This document shows positions 1 to 13,612 of a DNA stretch of 64,000 nt, piece after piece. The stretch spans positions 327,768-391,767 of the forward strand of contig MBPM02000075.1 in NCBI GenBank assembly GCA_001695595.3. Direction: 5' to 3'. The notes beneath the pieces were generated by a model that saw only the letters and a list, made by a program, of their open reading frames with translations, made no database searches and was not told the DNA's origin. Origin of the DNA: Plasmopara viticola (lineage: Eukaryota; Oomycota; Peronosporomycetes; Peronosporales; Peronosporaceae). Positions within the stretch are counted from its first letter, which is position 1, and each line of letters begins with the position of its first letter. Made by a program: the position numbers and the translations under genes.

Positions 1-3000
1 TTGGCCTCCACTGACAGTTTGTCAGTCCTCAAGACAAAAGCGCCAAAGTGTCTTGACAATTTGATCACGGTAGAAAATGGTCAGAAAGTATGTGCACTTG
101 GGCCAATTATACCCACAAGTTGAAAACGCACTGCCTATTTGCAACGAGGGCGGTACTGAAATTGAGTGTTATTATATCTTCACTCATCATAAGATTGAGG
201 CTGCTTGTCATATAGTTGTCATTGTCGTGGCCGAACAATGGACTGTTGTCCATCATAGCTCCAGCTTTAATGCAACATTCATAAAACTGGCAACAAAAAA
301 CAACCGACACTGAGCAAGGAGACAAAAAGTTCGATTACCTGAGTCATCTCTGAGATCACCTTTGGCTCGTACCGAAATAAAAAAAAAATTAGATCGCACT
401 TTGTAATACCACTTGGTGGTCATTTGGCCCATAGCGAGAAAACAATCCCTTCCTGTTCAGCCATGGGTTGCACACAACATTAGTGGACGTGTCCGCCATT
501 CACAGTTGCTTGAGCCATATCCCCCTCACCGTAATCAAGCAGTGTGGTACTGTGCATTTCCATCAAGGCAAGCGCCGAAATATACCGAAAGTCTGCTGGT
601 CGCTGAGCAATTACTGCAATTTGAACACTAGGAAAATTGCTGTGACGTCGACAGGCAGTTCCGCTGGCAGTCGACTTGCACTCAAACTAATAATGGGCGG
701 CGGAAAGAACACTTCGCTGAAAGCACGGTGCAAGTCTGAAATTGAATCTATCCGATGAAAGCGGTCGAGCGTCTGAACAATTTGTGCCTCATTGCGCATC
801 GCAGTGGCAAGGAATTGGCCTCCACTGACACTTAGTCAGTCCTTGAGACAGAAGCGCCAAAGTGTCTTGATAATTAGATTACGATAGATAATGGTCAAAA
901 AGCATGCGCTTGGCCCAATCACACCCACAAGTTTAAAACGCACTGCCAATTTGCAACGAGGGCGGCACAGAAACTGTGTAATTTCAAATCTTCCTACACC
1001 ATAATCAGATTGAGGCTGCTTGTCATATAGTTGTCATTATCGTGGCCGAACAATGGACTGTTGTCCATCATAGCTTCTGCTTTAATAGAGAACGTTGCAA
1101 ACTGGCAACACAAATCAACCGACACCGAACTTGGAGACAAAAAGTTCATTTACCTGAGTCATCTCTGAGATCACCTTTTGCTCGTACCGAAATAAAAAAA
1201 TGGATCGCAATTTGTAAAACCACTTGGTGGTCATTTGGCCCACAGCGAGAAAACAATCCCTTCCTGATCAGCCATGGGTTGCACACAACATTAGTGGACG
1301 TGTCCGCCATTCACAATTGCTGGAGGCACTTCCTCTTTACCGTAATCTAGCAGTGTGTTACTGTGCATTTCAATCAAGGCAAGCGCCGAAAGATTCCGAA
1401 AGTCTGCTGGTCGCTGAGAAGTCACAGTCCATTCGCACACTAAGAAAATTGCTGCGACATCGACAGGCAATTCCGCTGGCAGTCGACTTGCACTCAAACT
1501 AATAATGGGTGGCGGACAGAACACAATCACTCTGCTGTAAACAGTGTGCAAGTCTCAATTTGAATCTACCCGATGAAAGTGGTCGAGCGTCTGAAGAATT
1601 TGTGCCTCAATGCGCATCGCATTGGCAAGGACTTGGCCTCCACTGACAGTTAGTCAGTTCTAGAGACGGAAGCGCCAAAGTGTCTTGACAATTCGATCAC
1701 GGTAGGAAATGGTCAAAAAGCATGTGCGCTTGGCCAATCACACCCACAAGTTGTAAACGCACTGCCAATTTGCAATAAGGGCGGCACTATAATAGATTGT
1801 TTTGAAATATTCATCATCCATAATCAGATTGAGGCTGCTTGTCATATAGCTGTCATTGTCGTGGCCGAACAATGGACTGTAGTTTATCATAGCTCCTGTT
1901 TTAATAGAAGACGATGCAACATTAATAAAACTGGAATAAAAAACAACGGACACCGAACTAGGAGACAAAAAGTTCGATCACCTGAGTCACCTCCGAGATC
2001 ACCTTTGGCTCGTACCGAAATAAAAAAAATGGATCGCAATTTGTAAAACCACTTGGTGGTCATTTGGCCCACAGCGAAAAACGATCCCTTCCATTTCAGC
2101 CATGGGTTGCACACAACATTAGTGGACGTTTCCGCCATTCACATTTGCTTGTGTAACTTCCTCTTCACCGTAATGTAGCAGTGTGTTTCTGTGCATTACA
2201 ATTAAGGCAAGCGCCGAAAGATACCGACAGTCTGCTGGTCGCTTATTAGTTATTGCCCAAACGCACACTAGGAAATTTGCTGCAACATCGACAGGCAATT
2301 CCGCTGGCAGTCGACTTGCACTCAAACTAATAATGGGCGGCGGACAGAACACTTCGCTGTGAACACGGTGCAAGTCTAAAAATGAATCTACCCGATGAAA
2401 GTGGTCGAGCGTCTGAAAAATTTGTGCCTCATTGCGCATCGCTGTGGCAAAGACTTGGCCTCCACAGACAGTTAGTCAGTCCTATGGACGCAAGCCAAAG
2501 TGTCTTGACAATATGCTCACGGTAGGAAATGGTCAAAAAGCATGTGCGCTTGGCCCAATCACACCCACAAGTTGATAACGCACTGCCAACTTGCGACGAC
2601 GGCGGCACTAGAATAGATTGTTTTCAAATCTTCATTCACCATAATCAGATTGAGGCTGCTTGTCATATAGTTGTCATTGTCGTGGACGAACAATGAACTG
2701 TTGTCCATCATAATTCCAGCTTTAACAGAAGACGATGCAGCATTTATAAAACTGGCAACAAAAAACAACCGACACCGAACAAGAAGACAAAATTTCGATC
2801 ACCTGAGTCACCTCCGAGATCACCTTTGGCTCGTACCGAAATAAAAAAAAGATCGAAATTTGTAAAACCACTTGGTGATCATTTGGCCCACAGCGAAAAA
2901 CAATCCTTACCTGTTCAGCCATGGGTTGCACACAACATTAATGAACGTGCCCGCCATTCACATTTGCCTGAGGCAATTCTTCCTTACCGTAATCTAGCAG

Positions 3001-6000
3001 TGTGGTACTGTGCATTTCAATCAAGACATGCGCCAAAAGATACCGAAATTCTGGTGGTCGCTGAGAAGTCACAGTCCATTCGCACACTAGGAAAATTGCT
3101 GCGACATCGACAGGCGATTCCACTGGCAGTCGACTTGCACTCAAACTAATAATGGGCGGCGGAAAGAACACTTCGCTGTAAGCACGATGCAAGTCTGAAA
3201 TTAAATCTACCTAATGAAAGTGGTCGAGCCTCTGAATGATTTGTGCCTCATTGCGCATCGCAGTGGCAAAGATTGGCCTCCACTGACAGTTAGTCAGTAT
3301 TAAAGACGAAAGGGCCAAAGTATCTTGACAATTCGATCACGGTAGGAAATGGTCAAAAAGTATGTGCACTTGGCCCAATCATACCCATAAGTTGTAAACG
3401 CACTGCCAATTTGCAACGAGGACGGCACTGAAACTGATTGTTTTCAAATATTCATACACCATAATCAGATTGAGGCTGCTTGTCATACAGTTGTCATTGT
3501 CGTGGCCGAACAATGAACTGTTGTCCATCATAGCTCCTGCTTTAATAGAATACGATGCAACATTTATTAAACTGGCAACAAAAAACAAACGTCACCGAAC
3601 TAGGAGACAAAAAGTTCGATCACCTGAGTCACCTCCGAGATCACCTTTGGCTCGAACCGAAATAAAAAAAAGGATCGCAATTTGTAAAACCACTTGGTGA
3701 TCATTTGGCCCACAGCGAAAAACGATCCCTACCTGTTCAGCCATGGGTTGCACACAACATTAATGGACGTGTCCGCCATTCACAATTGCTTGAGGCACTT
3801 CCTCTTTACCGTAATTTAGCAGTGTGTTACTGTGCATTTCAATCAAGGCAAGCGCCGAAACATACCGAAATTCTGGTGGTCGCTGATTAGTTACTGCCCA
3901 AACGCACACTAGGAAAATTGCTGCGACATCGACAGGCAATCCCGCTGGCAGTCGACTGCACTCAAACTAATTATGGGCGGCGGACAGAACGCTTCGCTGT
4001 GAACACGGTGCAAGTCTGAAATTGAATCTACCCGATGAATGTGGTCGAGCGTCTGAAGAATTTGTGCCTCATTGCGCATCGCAGTGGCAAGGACTTGGCC
4101 TCCACTGACCGTTAGTCAGTCCCACAGACGGAAGCGTCAAAGTGTCTTGACGATTTGATCACGATAGAAAATGGTCAAAAAGCATGTGCGCTTGGCCCAA
4201 TCACACCGACAAGTTGTATACGCACTGCCAATTTGCAACGAGGGCGGCACTGTAATAGATTGTTTTCAAATCTTCATTCACCATAATCAGATTGAGGCTG
4301 CTTGTCATATAGTTGTCATTGTCGTGGACGAACAATGAACTGTTGTCCATCATAGCTCCAGCTTTGATAGAAGACGATGCAGCATTTATAAAACTGGCAA
4401 CAAAAAACAACCGACACCGAACAAGGAGACAAATTTCGATCACCTGAGTCACCTCCGAGATCACCTTTGGCTCGTACCGAAATAAAAAAATTGGATCGCA
4501 ATTTGTAAAACCACTTTGTGGTCATTTGGCCCACAGCAGGAAAACAATCCCTACCTGTTCAGCCATGGGTTGCACACAACATTAATGGACGTGCCCGCCA
4601 TTCACATTTGCTTGAGGCAATTCCTCCTTACCGTAATCTAGCAGTGTGGTACTGCGCATTTCAATCAAGGCATGCGCCGAAAGATACCGAAATTCTGGTG
4701 GTCGCTGATTAATTACTGTCCTAACGCACACTAGGAAAATTGCTGCGACATCGACAGGCAATTCCGCTGGCAGTTGACTTGAATCTACCCGATGAAAGTG
4801 GTCGAGCGTCTGAAGAATTTGTGCCTCATCGCGCATCGCAGTGGCAAAGACTTGACCTCCACAGACAGTCAGTCAGTCCTAGAGACGGAAGGTACAAAGT
4901 GTCTTGACATTTCGATCACGGTAGGAAATGGTCAAAAAGTATGTGCACTTGGCCCAATCACACCCACAAGTTGTAAACGCACTGCCAATTTGCAACGAGG
5001 GCGGCACTGAAAAAGATTGTTTTCAAATCTTCATTCACCATAATAAAATTGAGGCTGCTTGTCATATAGTTGTCATTGTCGTGGCCGAACAAAGAACTGT
5101 TGTCCATCATAGCTCCTGCTTTAATAGAAGACGATGCGGCATTCATAAAACTGTCAACAAAAAACAACCGACACCGAACTAGGAGACAAAAAAAGTTCGA
5201 TCACCTGAGTCACCTCCGAGATCACCTTTGGCTCGTACCGAAATAAAAATAAGGATCGCAATTTGTAAAACCACTTGGTGGTCATTTGGCCCACAGCGAG
5301 AAAACAATCCCTTCCTATTCAGCCATGGGTTGCACACAACATTAGTGGACGTGTCAGCCATTCACAATTGCTTGAGGCACTTCCTGTTTACCGTAATCTA
5401 GCAGTGTGTTACTGTGCATTTCAATCAAGGCAAGCGCCGAAAGATACCTAAATTCTGCTGGTCGCTGAGAAGTCACAGTCCATTCGCACACTAGGAAAAT
5501 TGCTGCGACATCGACAGGCAATTCCGCTGGCAGTCGACTTGCACTCAATCTAATAATGGGCGGCGGAAAGAACGCTTCGCTGTAAGCACGGTGCAAGTCT
5601 GAAATTGAATTTACCCGATGAAAGTGGTCGAGCGTCTGAAGAATTTGTGCCTCATTGCGCATCGCAGTGGCAAAGCTTTGGCCTCCACTGACAGTTAGTC
5701 AGTCCTAGAGACGGAAGGTTCAAAGTATCTTACAATATGCTCACAGTAGGAAATGGTCAAAAAGCATGTGCGCTTGGCCCAATCACACCCACAAGTTGTA
5801 AACGCACTGCCAATTTGCAACGAGGGCGGCACTGAAATAGATTGTTTTCAAATCTTCATTCACCATAAACAGATTGAGGCTGCTTGTCATATAGTTGTCA
5901 TTGTCGTGGCCGAACAATGAACTGTTGTCCATCATAGCTCCAGCTTTGATAGAAGACGATGCAGCATTTATAAAACTGGCAACAAAAAACAACCGACACC

Positions 6001-9000
6001 GAACAAGGAGACAAATTTCGATCACCTGAGTCACCTCCGAGATCACCTTTGGCTCGTACCGAAATAAAAAAATTGGATCGCAATTTGTAAAACCACTTTG
6101 TGGTCATTTGGCCCACAGCAGGAAAACAATCCCTACCTGTTCAGCCATGGGTTGCACACAACATTAATGGACGTGCCCGCCATTCACATTTGCTTGAGGC
6201 AATTCCTCCTTACCGTAATCTAGCAGTGTGGTACTGCGCATTTCAATCAAGGCATGCGCCGAAAGATACCGAAATTCTGGTGGTCGCTGATTAATTACTG
6301 TCCTAACGCACACTAGGAAAATTGCTGCGACATCGACAGGCAATTCCGCTGGCAGTTGACTTGAATCTACCCGATGAAAGTGGTCGAGCGTCTGAAGAAT
6401 TTGTGCCTCATCGCGCATCGCAGTGGCAAAGACTTGACCTCCACAGACAGTCAGTCAGTCCTAGAGACGGAAGGTACAAAGTGTCTTGACATTTCGATCA
6501 CGGTAGGAAATGGTCAAAAAGTATGTGCACTTGGCCCAATCACACCCACAAGTTGTAAACGCACTGCCAATTTGCAACGAGGGCGGCACTGAAAAAGATT
6601 GTTTTCAAATCTTCATTCACCATAATAAAATTGAGGCTGCTTGTCATATAGTTGTCATTGTCGTGGCCGAACAAAGAACTGTTGTCCATCATAGCTCCTG
6701 CTTTAATAGAAGACGATGCGGCATTCATAAAACTGTCAACAAAAAACAACCGACACCGAACTAGGAGACAAAAAAAAGTTCGATCACCTGAGTCACCTCC
6801 GAGATCACCTTTGGCTCGTACCGAAATAAAAATAAGGATCGCAATTTGTAAAACCACTTGGTGGTCATTTGGCCCACAGCGAGAAAACAATCCCTTCCTA
6901 TTCAGCCATGGGTTGCACACAACATTAGTGGACGTGTCAGCCATTCACAATTGCTTGAGGCACTTCCTGTTTACCGTAATCTAGCAGTGTGTTACTGTGC
7001 ATTTCAATCAAGGCAAGCGCCGAAAGATACCTAAATTCTGCTGGTCGCTGAGAAGTCACAGTCCATTCGCACACTAGGAAAATTGCTGCGACATCGACAG
7101 GCAATTCCGCTGGCAGTCGACTTGCACTCAATCTAATAATGGGCGGCGGAAAGAACGCTTCGCTGTAAGCACGGTGCAAGTCTGAAATTGAATTTACCCG
7201 ATGAAAGTGGTCGAGCGTCTGAAGAATTTGTGCCTCATTGCGCATCGCAGTGGCAAAGCTTTGGCCTCCACTGACAGTTAGTCAGTCCTAGAGACGGAAG
7301 GTTCAAAGTATCTTACAATATGCTCACAGTAGGAAATGGTCAAAAAGCATGTGCGCTTGGCCCAATCACACCCACAAGTTGTAAACGCACTGCCAATTTG
7401 CAACGAGGGCGGCACTGAAATAGATTGTTTTCAAATCTTCATTCATCATAAACAGATTGAGGCTGCTTGTCATATAGTTGTCATTGTCGTGGCCGAACAA
7501 TGAACTGTTGTCCATCATAGCTCCAGCTTTGATAGAAGACGATGCAGCATTTATAAAACTGGCAACAAAAAACAACCGACACCGAACAAGGAGACAAATT
7601 TCGATCACCTGAGTCACCTCCGAGATCACCTTTGGCTCGTACCGAAATAAAAAAATTGGATCGCAATTTGTAAAACCACTTTGTGGTCATTTGGCCCACA
7701 GCAGGAAAACAATCCCTACCTGTTCAGCCATGGGTTGCACACAACATTAATGGACGTGCCCGCCATTCACATTTGCTTGAGGCAATTCCTCCTTACCGTA
7801 ATCTAGCAGTGTGGTACTGCGCATTTCAATCAAGGCATGCGCCGAAAGATACCGAAATTCTGGTGGTCGCTGATTAATTACTGTCCTAACGCACACTAGG
7901 AAAATTGCTGCGACATCGACAGGCAATTCCGCTGGCAGTTGACTTGAATCTACCCGATGAAAGTGGTCGAGCGTCTGAAGAATTTGTGCCTCATCGCGCA
8001 TCGCAGTGGCAAAGACTTGACCTCCACAGACAGTCAGTCAGTCCTAGAGACGGAAGGTACAAAGTGTCTTGACATTTCGATCACGGTAGGAAATGGTCAA
8101 AAAGTATGTGCACTTGGCCCAATCACACCCACAAGTTGTAAACGCACTGCCAATTTGCAACGAGGGCGGCACTGAAAAAGATTGTTTTCAAATCTTCATT
8201 CACCATAATAAAATTGAGGCTGCTTGTCATATAGTTGTCATTGTCGTGGCCGAGCAAAGAACTGTTGTCCATCATAGCTCCTGCTTTAATAGAAGACGAT
8301 GCGGCATTCATAAAACTGTCAACAAAAAACAACCGACACCGAACTAGGAGACAAAAAAAGTTCGATCACCTGAGTCACCTCCGAGATCACCTTTGGCTCG
8401 TACCGAAATAAAAATAAGGATCGCAATTTGTAAAACCACTTGGTGGTCATTTGGCCCACAGCGAGAAAACAATCCCTTCCTGTTCAGCCATGGGTTGCAC
8501 ACAACATTAGTGGACGTGTCAGCCATTCACAATTGCTTGAGGCACTTCCTGTTTACCGTAATCTAGCAGTGTGTTACTGTGCATTTCAATCAAGGCAAGC
8601 GCCGAAAGATACCTAAATTCTGCTGGTCGCTGAGAAGTCACAGTCCATTCGCACACTAGGAAAATTGCTGCGACATCGACAGGCAATTCCGCTGGCAGTC
8701 GACTTGCACTCAATCTAATAATGGGCGGCGGAAAGAACGCTTCGCTGTAAGCACGGTGCAAGTCTGAAATTGAATTTACCCGATGAAAGTGGTCGAGCGT
8801 CTGAAGAATTTGTGCCTCATTGCGCATCGCAGTGGCAAAGCTTTGGCCTCCACTGACAGTTAGTCAGTCCTAGAGACGGAAGGTTCAAAGTATCTTACAA
8901 TATGCTCACAGTAGGAAATGGTCAAAAAGCATGTGCGCTTGGCCCAATCACACCCACAAGTTGTAAACGCACTGCCAATTTGCAACGAGGGCGGCACTGA

Positions 9001-10095
9001 AATAGATTGTTTTCAAATCTTCATTCACCATAAACAGATTGAGGCTGCTTGTCATATAGTTGTCATTGTCGTGGCCGAACAATGAACTGTTGTCCATCAT
9101 AGCTCCAGCTTTGATAGAAGACGATGCAGCATTTATAAAACTGGCAACAAAAAACAACCGACACCGAACAAGGAGACAAATTTCGATCACCTGAGTCACC
9201 TCCGAGATCACCTTTGGCTCGTACCGAAATAAAAAAATTGGATCGCAATTTGTAAAACCACTTTGTGGTCATTTGGCCCACAGCAGGAAAACAATCCCTA
9301 CCTGTTCAGCCATGGGTTGCACACAACATTAATGGACGTGCCCGCCATTCACATTTGCTTGAAGCAATTTCTCCTTACCGTAATCTAGCAGTGTGGTACT
9401 GCGCATTTCAATCAAGGCATGCGCCGAAAGATACCGACAGTATGCTGGTCGCTGAGTAGTCACAGTCCATTCGCACAGTAGGAAAATTGCTGCGACATCG
9501 ACAGGCAATTCCGCTGGCAGTCGACTTGAATCTACCCGATGAAAGTGGTCGAGCGTCTGAAGAATTTGTGCCTCATCGCGCATCGCAGTGGCAAAGACTT
9601 GGCCTCCACAGACAGCTAGTCAGATTTAAAGACGGAAGGGCGAAAGTGTCTTGACATTTCGATCACGGTAGGAAATGGTCAAAAAGTATGTGCACTTGGC
9701 CCAATCACACCCACAAGTTGCAAACGCACTGCCAATTTGCAACGAGGGCGGCACTGAAAAAGATTGTTTTCAAATCTTCATTCACCATAATCAGATTGAG
9801 GCTGCTTGTCATATAGTTGTCATTGTCGTGGACAACCAATGAACTGTTGTCCATCATAGCTCCTGTTTTAATAGAAGACGATACAACATTAATAAAATTG
9901 TCAACTAAAAACAACCGACACCGAACTAGGAGACAAAAAGTTCGATCACCTGAGTCACCTCCGAGATCACTTTTGGCTCGTGCCGAAATCAAAAAATTGG
10001 ATCGCATGTTGTAAAACCACTTGGTGGTCATTTGGCCCACAGCGAGAAAACAATTCCTTCCTGTTCAGTCATGGGTTTCACACAACATTATTGCG
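1..10095. repeat. Satellite array of about 760-825 bp monomers
   Basis: The whole stretch is a head-to-tail tandem array. A marker string (cattgtcgtgg) recurs near 223, 1037, 1855, 2678, 3497, 4318, 5077, 5900, 6658, 7483, 8241, 9065 and 9823, so about 13 monomers are visible and the array runs off the left edge. On the minus strand each monomer encodes the same tail (HDNDNYM...NWQCVYNLWV), which is also the C-terminus of the YGH-rich genes at 12.0 and 24.8 kb. The array therefore appears to have arisen from the 3' end and 3' flank of that gene. The many 60-134 codon ORFs inside it are by-products of the repeat. No independent gene is seen. Confidence 0.95.
4582..9328. repeat. Higher-order repeat, 1,582-bp unit, three copies
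   Basis: From about 4.3 kb the monomers alternate between about 823 and 759 bp. The short form lacks a segment of roughly 64 bp around the sequence reading gcactcaa-ctaataatggg. Two-monomer units start at 4582, 6164 and 7747 and are almost identical, with single-base differences such as one additional a in the a-run near 6770. Monomers outside this stretch (1-4300 and 9.3-10.1 kb) are clearly more diverged. This is the pattern of recent unequal exchange. It could equally hide an assembly collapse or expansion. Confidence 0.92.
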
Positions 10096-11189
10096 GTTGG
10101 GTCAAGCTGTCCACGAGCAGCTGCGTCTAGATCGTTGGATTAAAACCTTAAATGTGCGCTGATCGTGCTTGTCGACAAGGAACGCAATGTCGAGGCCATC
10201 GAAGGCGCTCGCGATCGGTTCGAACAACAGCAATCCGTTTGTCACATCGTCAATATCCTCCATTTGCACAAAACCACATTTAGGGCAATCGTGTTCTAGT
10301 CGGAAATATGAGACGCAATCGCAACAGGACTCGGTAGACCATCATTTGTCACCATGCAAAGAAGCTTCGAGTCGCCGTTCTAATTTCCCCCATAATCCCA
10401 TTTAAAGTCCTTCACCAATTGCTACTTCAGCTTTTGAGTTCTCGAATCCGTTGTACTGGGAACGTTCAAGAACGTGTGTTGGAATAACGTGGCAGCAATT
10501 GGTGCGTATAGAGTGGAAGTGTTTTCTTCGGACGGAACCACCACCAGCACGTGGATTTCGCCCTCGTTTGACTCTAATCTCTCTCCAAAGTTCGTCGGGT
10601 TTTTGATCCACAACAACGAATCCATGTGCGCAACGAATCCGTTGTATGACGAATGGAAGTCCAAATAATAGCCAAAGGCTTTGCCACCGTATCTCTTGTC
10701 GTAACTATAGTAGTCATTGCCGTGGCCGTAATTGTCATTGTCGTTGTCGTAGATGTCGTTGCCGTGGCCGTGGCCGTAGTAGTCGTTGCCGAGGTCGTAG
10801 TAATCATGGCTGCAGTCGTCGTAGTCCTTGCCGTATTTGCTGTAGCCGCTGTGTTTCTTGTGCACGTAGCTCTTGTGGCTGTTGTTGTCGTCCTTGCAGA
10901 CGTAAGCGTCGTTGCCGTGGTCCTTGCGATCATAGTCGTCTTTGCCGTAGCTGTAGTCTGATGACTCGGTGGCCTTGTATTTATCGTCTTACAGGCGCCG
11001 ACGATAGTGCAATGCCCATGTCGTGGTGTCCATTGCGGTGGTTACGATCGTGCTTGGGCGGGTGGTAACAGTAGTAGAACCCAAGTCGTCGACGAGAGCG
11101 ATTCCCGCTGGAGCACCTCGGACATCAATCGATTGCAGGATGGAGGCACTGACGTATAGGCTTAACATTGCAAGCATACTATACTGCAT
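10095..11189 (-). pseudogene. YGH-rich secreted protein fused to CRN C-terminal part (broken copy 1)
   Basis: Read from ATG 11189 the frame gives a hydrophobic signal-peptide-like start (MQYSMLAMLSLYVSASILQS). A Thr-rich stretch follows, then a low-complexity domain rich in Tyr, Gly, His, Asp and Lys (about 10,970-10,650). It passes without a frame change into CRN sequence: HMDSLLWIKNP, then the CRN junction motif HVLVVVP near 10,530, then the start of the HNH-like CRN C-terminus. The frame is interrupted by a TAA at 10989-10991 and two later stops near 10,420-10,390. The gene is cut at about 10,095 by the satellite, inside the stretch matching CRN1 QLLVDSL. No CRN LxLFLAK header is present, because the YGH part replaces it. 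The same fusion recurs at 22.6-24.0 kb, so it predates the duplication. The function of the YGH domain is unknown to me. Confidence 0.8.
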
Positions 11190-12005
11190 TTTGGCCGCGC
11201 AGTTGCTAGACTTGAATGGATGTATTTGCCAGTTGTGCGAAATGAAAAGTGAGAGAGCGCAATTTCTTAAGAGAGCTTCGTAATTGATGTGACACTTGCG
11301 AATCTCTTGCGAACTGAAGCGACACGGCAAGTTAAATCACTCGCGAGTCTCTCTCAGCATCTTGAGAGAGCTCTGTATATGATGATCGACCGAAGTGACA
11401 AGTCAAGAGAATTTGCAATAAAATGACATTTTCTAGAGCCGATTGACGAGGGTACTGTAATTATTTCCTAGAGAAATAGAACAGACGTCCAGCTGGCTGT
11501 CTTAATTCTTGGGATAGTTCTATTCCTATGGTTAAATCTAGGTTTACAAAAATATCGCTGAAAAAATTATCATTTCTTAATCGTATACATTAAATACAAT
11601 TCTATAAAAATGCCTTTGCTTGCGAATCTCTTGCAAACTGAAGCGAGACGGCAAGAGAATTGTCTTGCGAGTGTCTTTCAGTATCTTAAGAGCGCTTTGT
11701 ATATGACGATCGACCGAAGTTGCAGGGCAAGAATATTTACAAGAGAATGACATATTTCTAAATGGCGATTGACAAGGCTTCGTTAATCTTGTCTATTAAG
11801 GACATTGAGGGAAAGTCATTCTCTCGCGAGTTCTCTTGCCGTGTCGCTTCATCTCTCAAAAATGTTGAGAGAGAGAGTAGTTAAGTCCGTCAGCGCACAC
11901 ATTCAATAATCAGAATTCGATCATTTCTTGCTCCTTCACTTTCCATTTCGCCTTCTTCATAGCAGTCGACAACCAACAATTATAACCATTTGATTCGCGG
12001 CCAAG
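11190..12005. promoter_or_regulatory. Shared intergenic region of a divergent YGH gene pair (copy 1)
   Basis: About 815 bp separate the two head-to-head start codons (11189 minus, 12006 plus). It contains two imperfect direct repeats of about 190 bp (about 11,294-11,485 and 11,614-11,800) with shared words cttgcgaatctcttgc, gatcgaccgaagt and caagagaatgacat. The second copy lies about 320 bp after the first. The same arrangement recurs at 24.0-24.84 kb. A bidirectional promoter role is inferred from position only. Confidence 0.5.
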
Positions 12006-12509
12006 ATGCAGTTCAATATGCGTGCAGTGCTAGGCCTATACGTCAATACCTCCATCCTGCAATCGATCGATGTCCGAGGTGCTCCAGCGGAAAATCGCTC
12101 CCCATCGACGACTTGGCTCCTACAAAGACTACGTTCACCACCCGCCTAAGCACGATTGTGGGCCCGGAAGACAAAAAATCCATAGCCCCCGAGTCATCAG
12201 ACTACAGCTACGGCAAAGACGACTATGATCACAAGGACTACGGCCACGATGCTTACGCGCACAAGGATGACGACCACAGCCACAAGACTAACATGCACAA
12301 GGAACACAGCAAAGGAACGGCTACACCAAGTATGACAAGGACTACGACGGCTACAGCCAAGATTACCACGGCCACGGCAACGACTACTACGGACACGACA
12401 ATGACAATTATATGACAAGCAGCCTCGGTGAATCAAGATTCTGAAAAACTCTTTTTCAGTGCCGCCCTTGTTGCAAATTGGCAGTGCGTATACAACTTGT
12501 GGGTGTGAT
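12006..12509 (+). pseudogene. YGH-rich secreted protein gene, frameshifted (copy 2)
   Basis: The ATG at 12006 opens a signal-peptide-like sequence (MQFNMRAVLGLYVNTSILQS) followed by DVRGAPA, nearly the same as the start of the minus-strand partner. The Tyr/Asp/His/Lys-rich domain (SSDYSYGKDDYDHKDYG) is in another frame from about 12,190, and a further frame change occurs near 12,310. The 3' end reads into the NWQCVYNLWV tail and stops at about 12,509. At least two frameshifts make it a pseudogene. The C-terminal tail and flank match the satellite monomer on the opposite strand, which marks this gene family as the satellite's source. Confidence 0.7.
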
Positions 12510-12827
12510 TGGGCCAAGCGCACATGCTTTTTGACCATTTCCTACCGTGATCGAATTGTCAAGACACTTTAACGCTACCGGCTTTAGGACTGACTAAGTG
12601 TCAGTCGAGGCTAAGTCCTTGCCACTGCGATGCGCAATGAGGCACAAATTCTTTAGACGCTCGACCTTTTTCATCGGGTAGACTCAATTTCAGACTTGCA
12701 CCGTGTTTACAGCGAAGTCTTCTGTCCGCTGTTTATTTATAGCTTGAGTACCAGTCGACTTCCAGCGGAATTGCCTGTCGATGTCGCACTGTGCGAATGG
12801 ACAGTAACTAATCAGGGCTTTCACCAC
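12510..12827. repeat. Partial satellite monomer, plus orientation
   Basis: The 3' flank of the YGH gene matches the satellite in inverse orientation to the 1-10 kb array (for example tgaccatttcctaccgtgat, and tgcgcaatgaggcacaaatt). It breaks off at about 12,827, where the 0.8 kb direct repeat begins. Confidence 0.8.
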
Positions 12828-13612
12828 GATCCACAGTCCTTATATCATCAATAAAGACAGAGGAGGGTAAATAAGCTCTCTAAAAAAGGAAATTCCCTAC
12901 GGATTACCTTGACAGAATTTTCCAGTATTCTGCCGAAACGTGAGTCCTGCTTGAATTAGCGGCATCGTCAACAGACCTTCTTTGATGCTTTGTCCAGACC
13001 ATCTTTTAACTTGTTTTGCATCTTTCCATTTGTGTGACGCTATTGGTACAATCCGGGTTTTCAGGCCAACAACAGTGAAACATATCGGCTCTTGTAAGCT
13101 TTTCGAGGCTTTAATCTCACATTCTAACCCGACAGGGGAGAATGTCTAAGCTTTGTGAAAAGATGTTAATGAAGTTCTCCTTTGTGCTCTAGTCGTTTAT
13201 TCCGTAAGCTTGGTTCGTTTGTTGATCCAACCTGACAGGTCGTTGGATAAGTGGTGTGCGCTGAAACAAAGTCTACTTTAGACTGCGCGCGGTGTACGCA
13301 ACCGACTAGTTAGCTACTGTGTAGCTATAAGCACCCTTACTATATTGGGACTTGACTACTTCCGATAGCAGCTAGATCGCGGACATGGTTTATGCACAAG
13401 ATCAACTCTGGGTCGACATGTAGCTTACGGTGTCTGTGTGGGACGAAACATTTGTTTACCACAAGAACATTGACCAATCATGTAGTTTAATGCTTGATCC
13501 TTTATTTTCTACTTTTCTTACGATCTTTCTAAAATGAACACCCTTCTATAGAAGTGGGTGCAAATCGGGCGCTATACCGGATCGAGTGTAGCACAAAATA
13601 CCTATATGCTTT
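12828..13612. repeat. Direct repeat A, left copy
   Basis: The segment starting cagtccttatatcatcaata and ending near tatgctttgtctg recurs in the same orientation at 18,313-19,131 with small indels. Together the copies bracket the large inverted repeat. A pair of LTRs is possible, but I see no convincing TG/CA ends, primer-binding site or pol domain between them. No coding content is recognised. Confidence 0.75.

Noticed and set aside
77..9583. Repeated ORFs of 60-134 codons in the satellite, up to a 134-codon minus-strand frame at 6,540
   Set aside because: They recur with the repeat period, open and close with single-base changes, and only echo the YGH gene tail. No start-site conservation independent of the repeat.
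1..10095. CRISPR-like array
   Set aside because: Units are about 800 bp with no short repeat/spacer alternation, and the genome is eukaryotic.
10653..10961. Plus-strand ORF of almost only Val, Ala and Ile, looking like a membrane protein
   Set aside because: It is the antisense of the Tyr/Gly/His/Asp repeat codons of the YGH gene; the same artefact occurs at 23,538-23,771.
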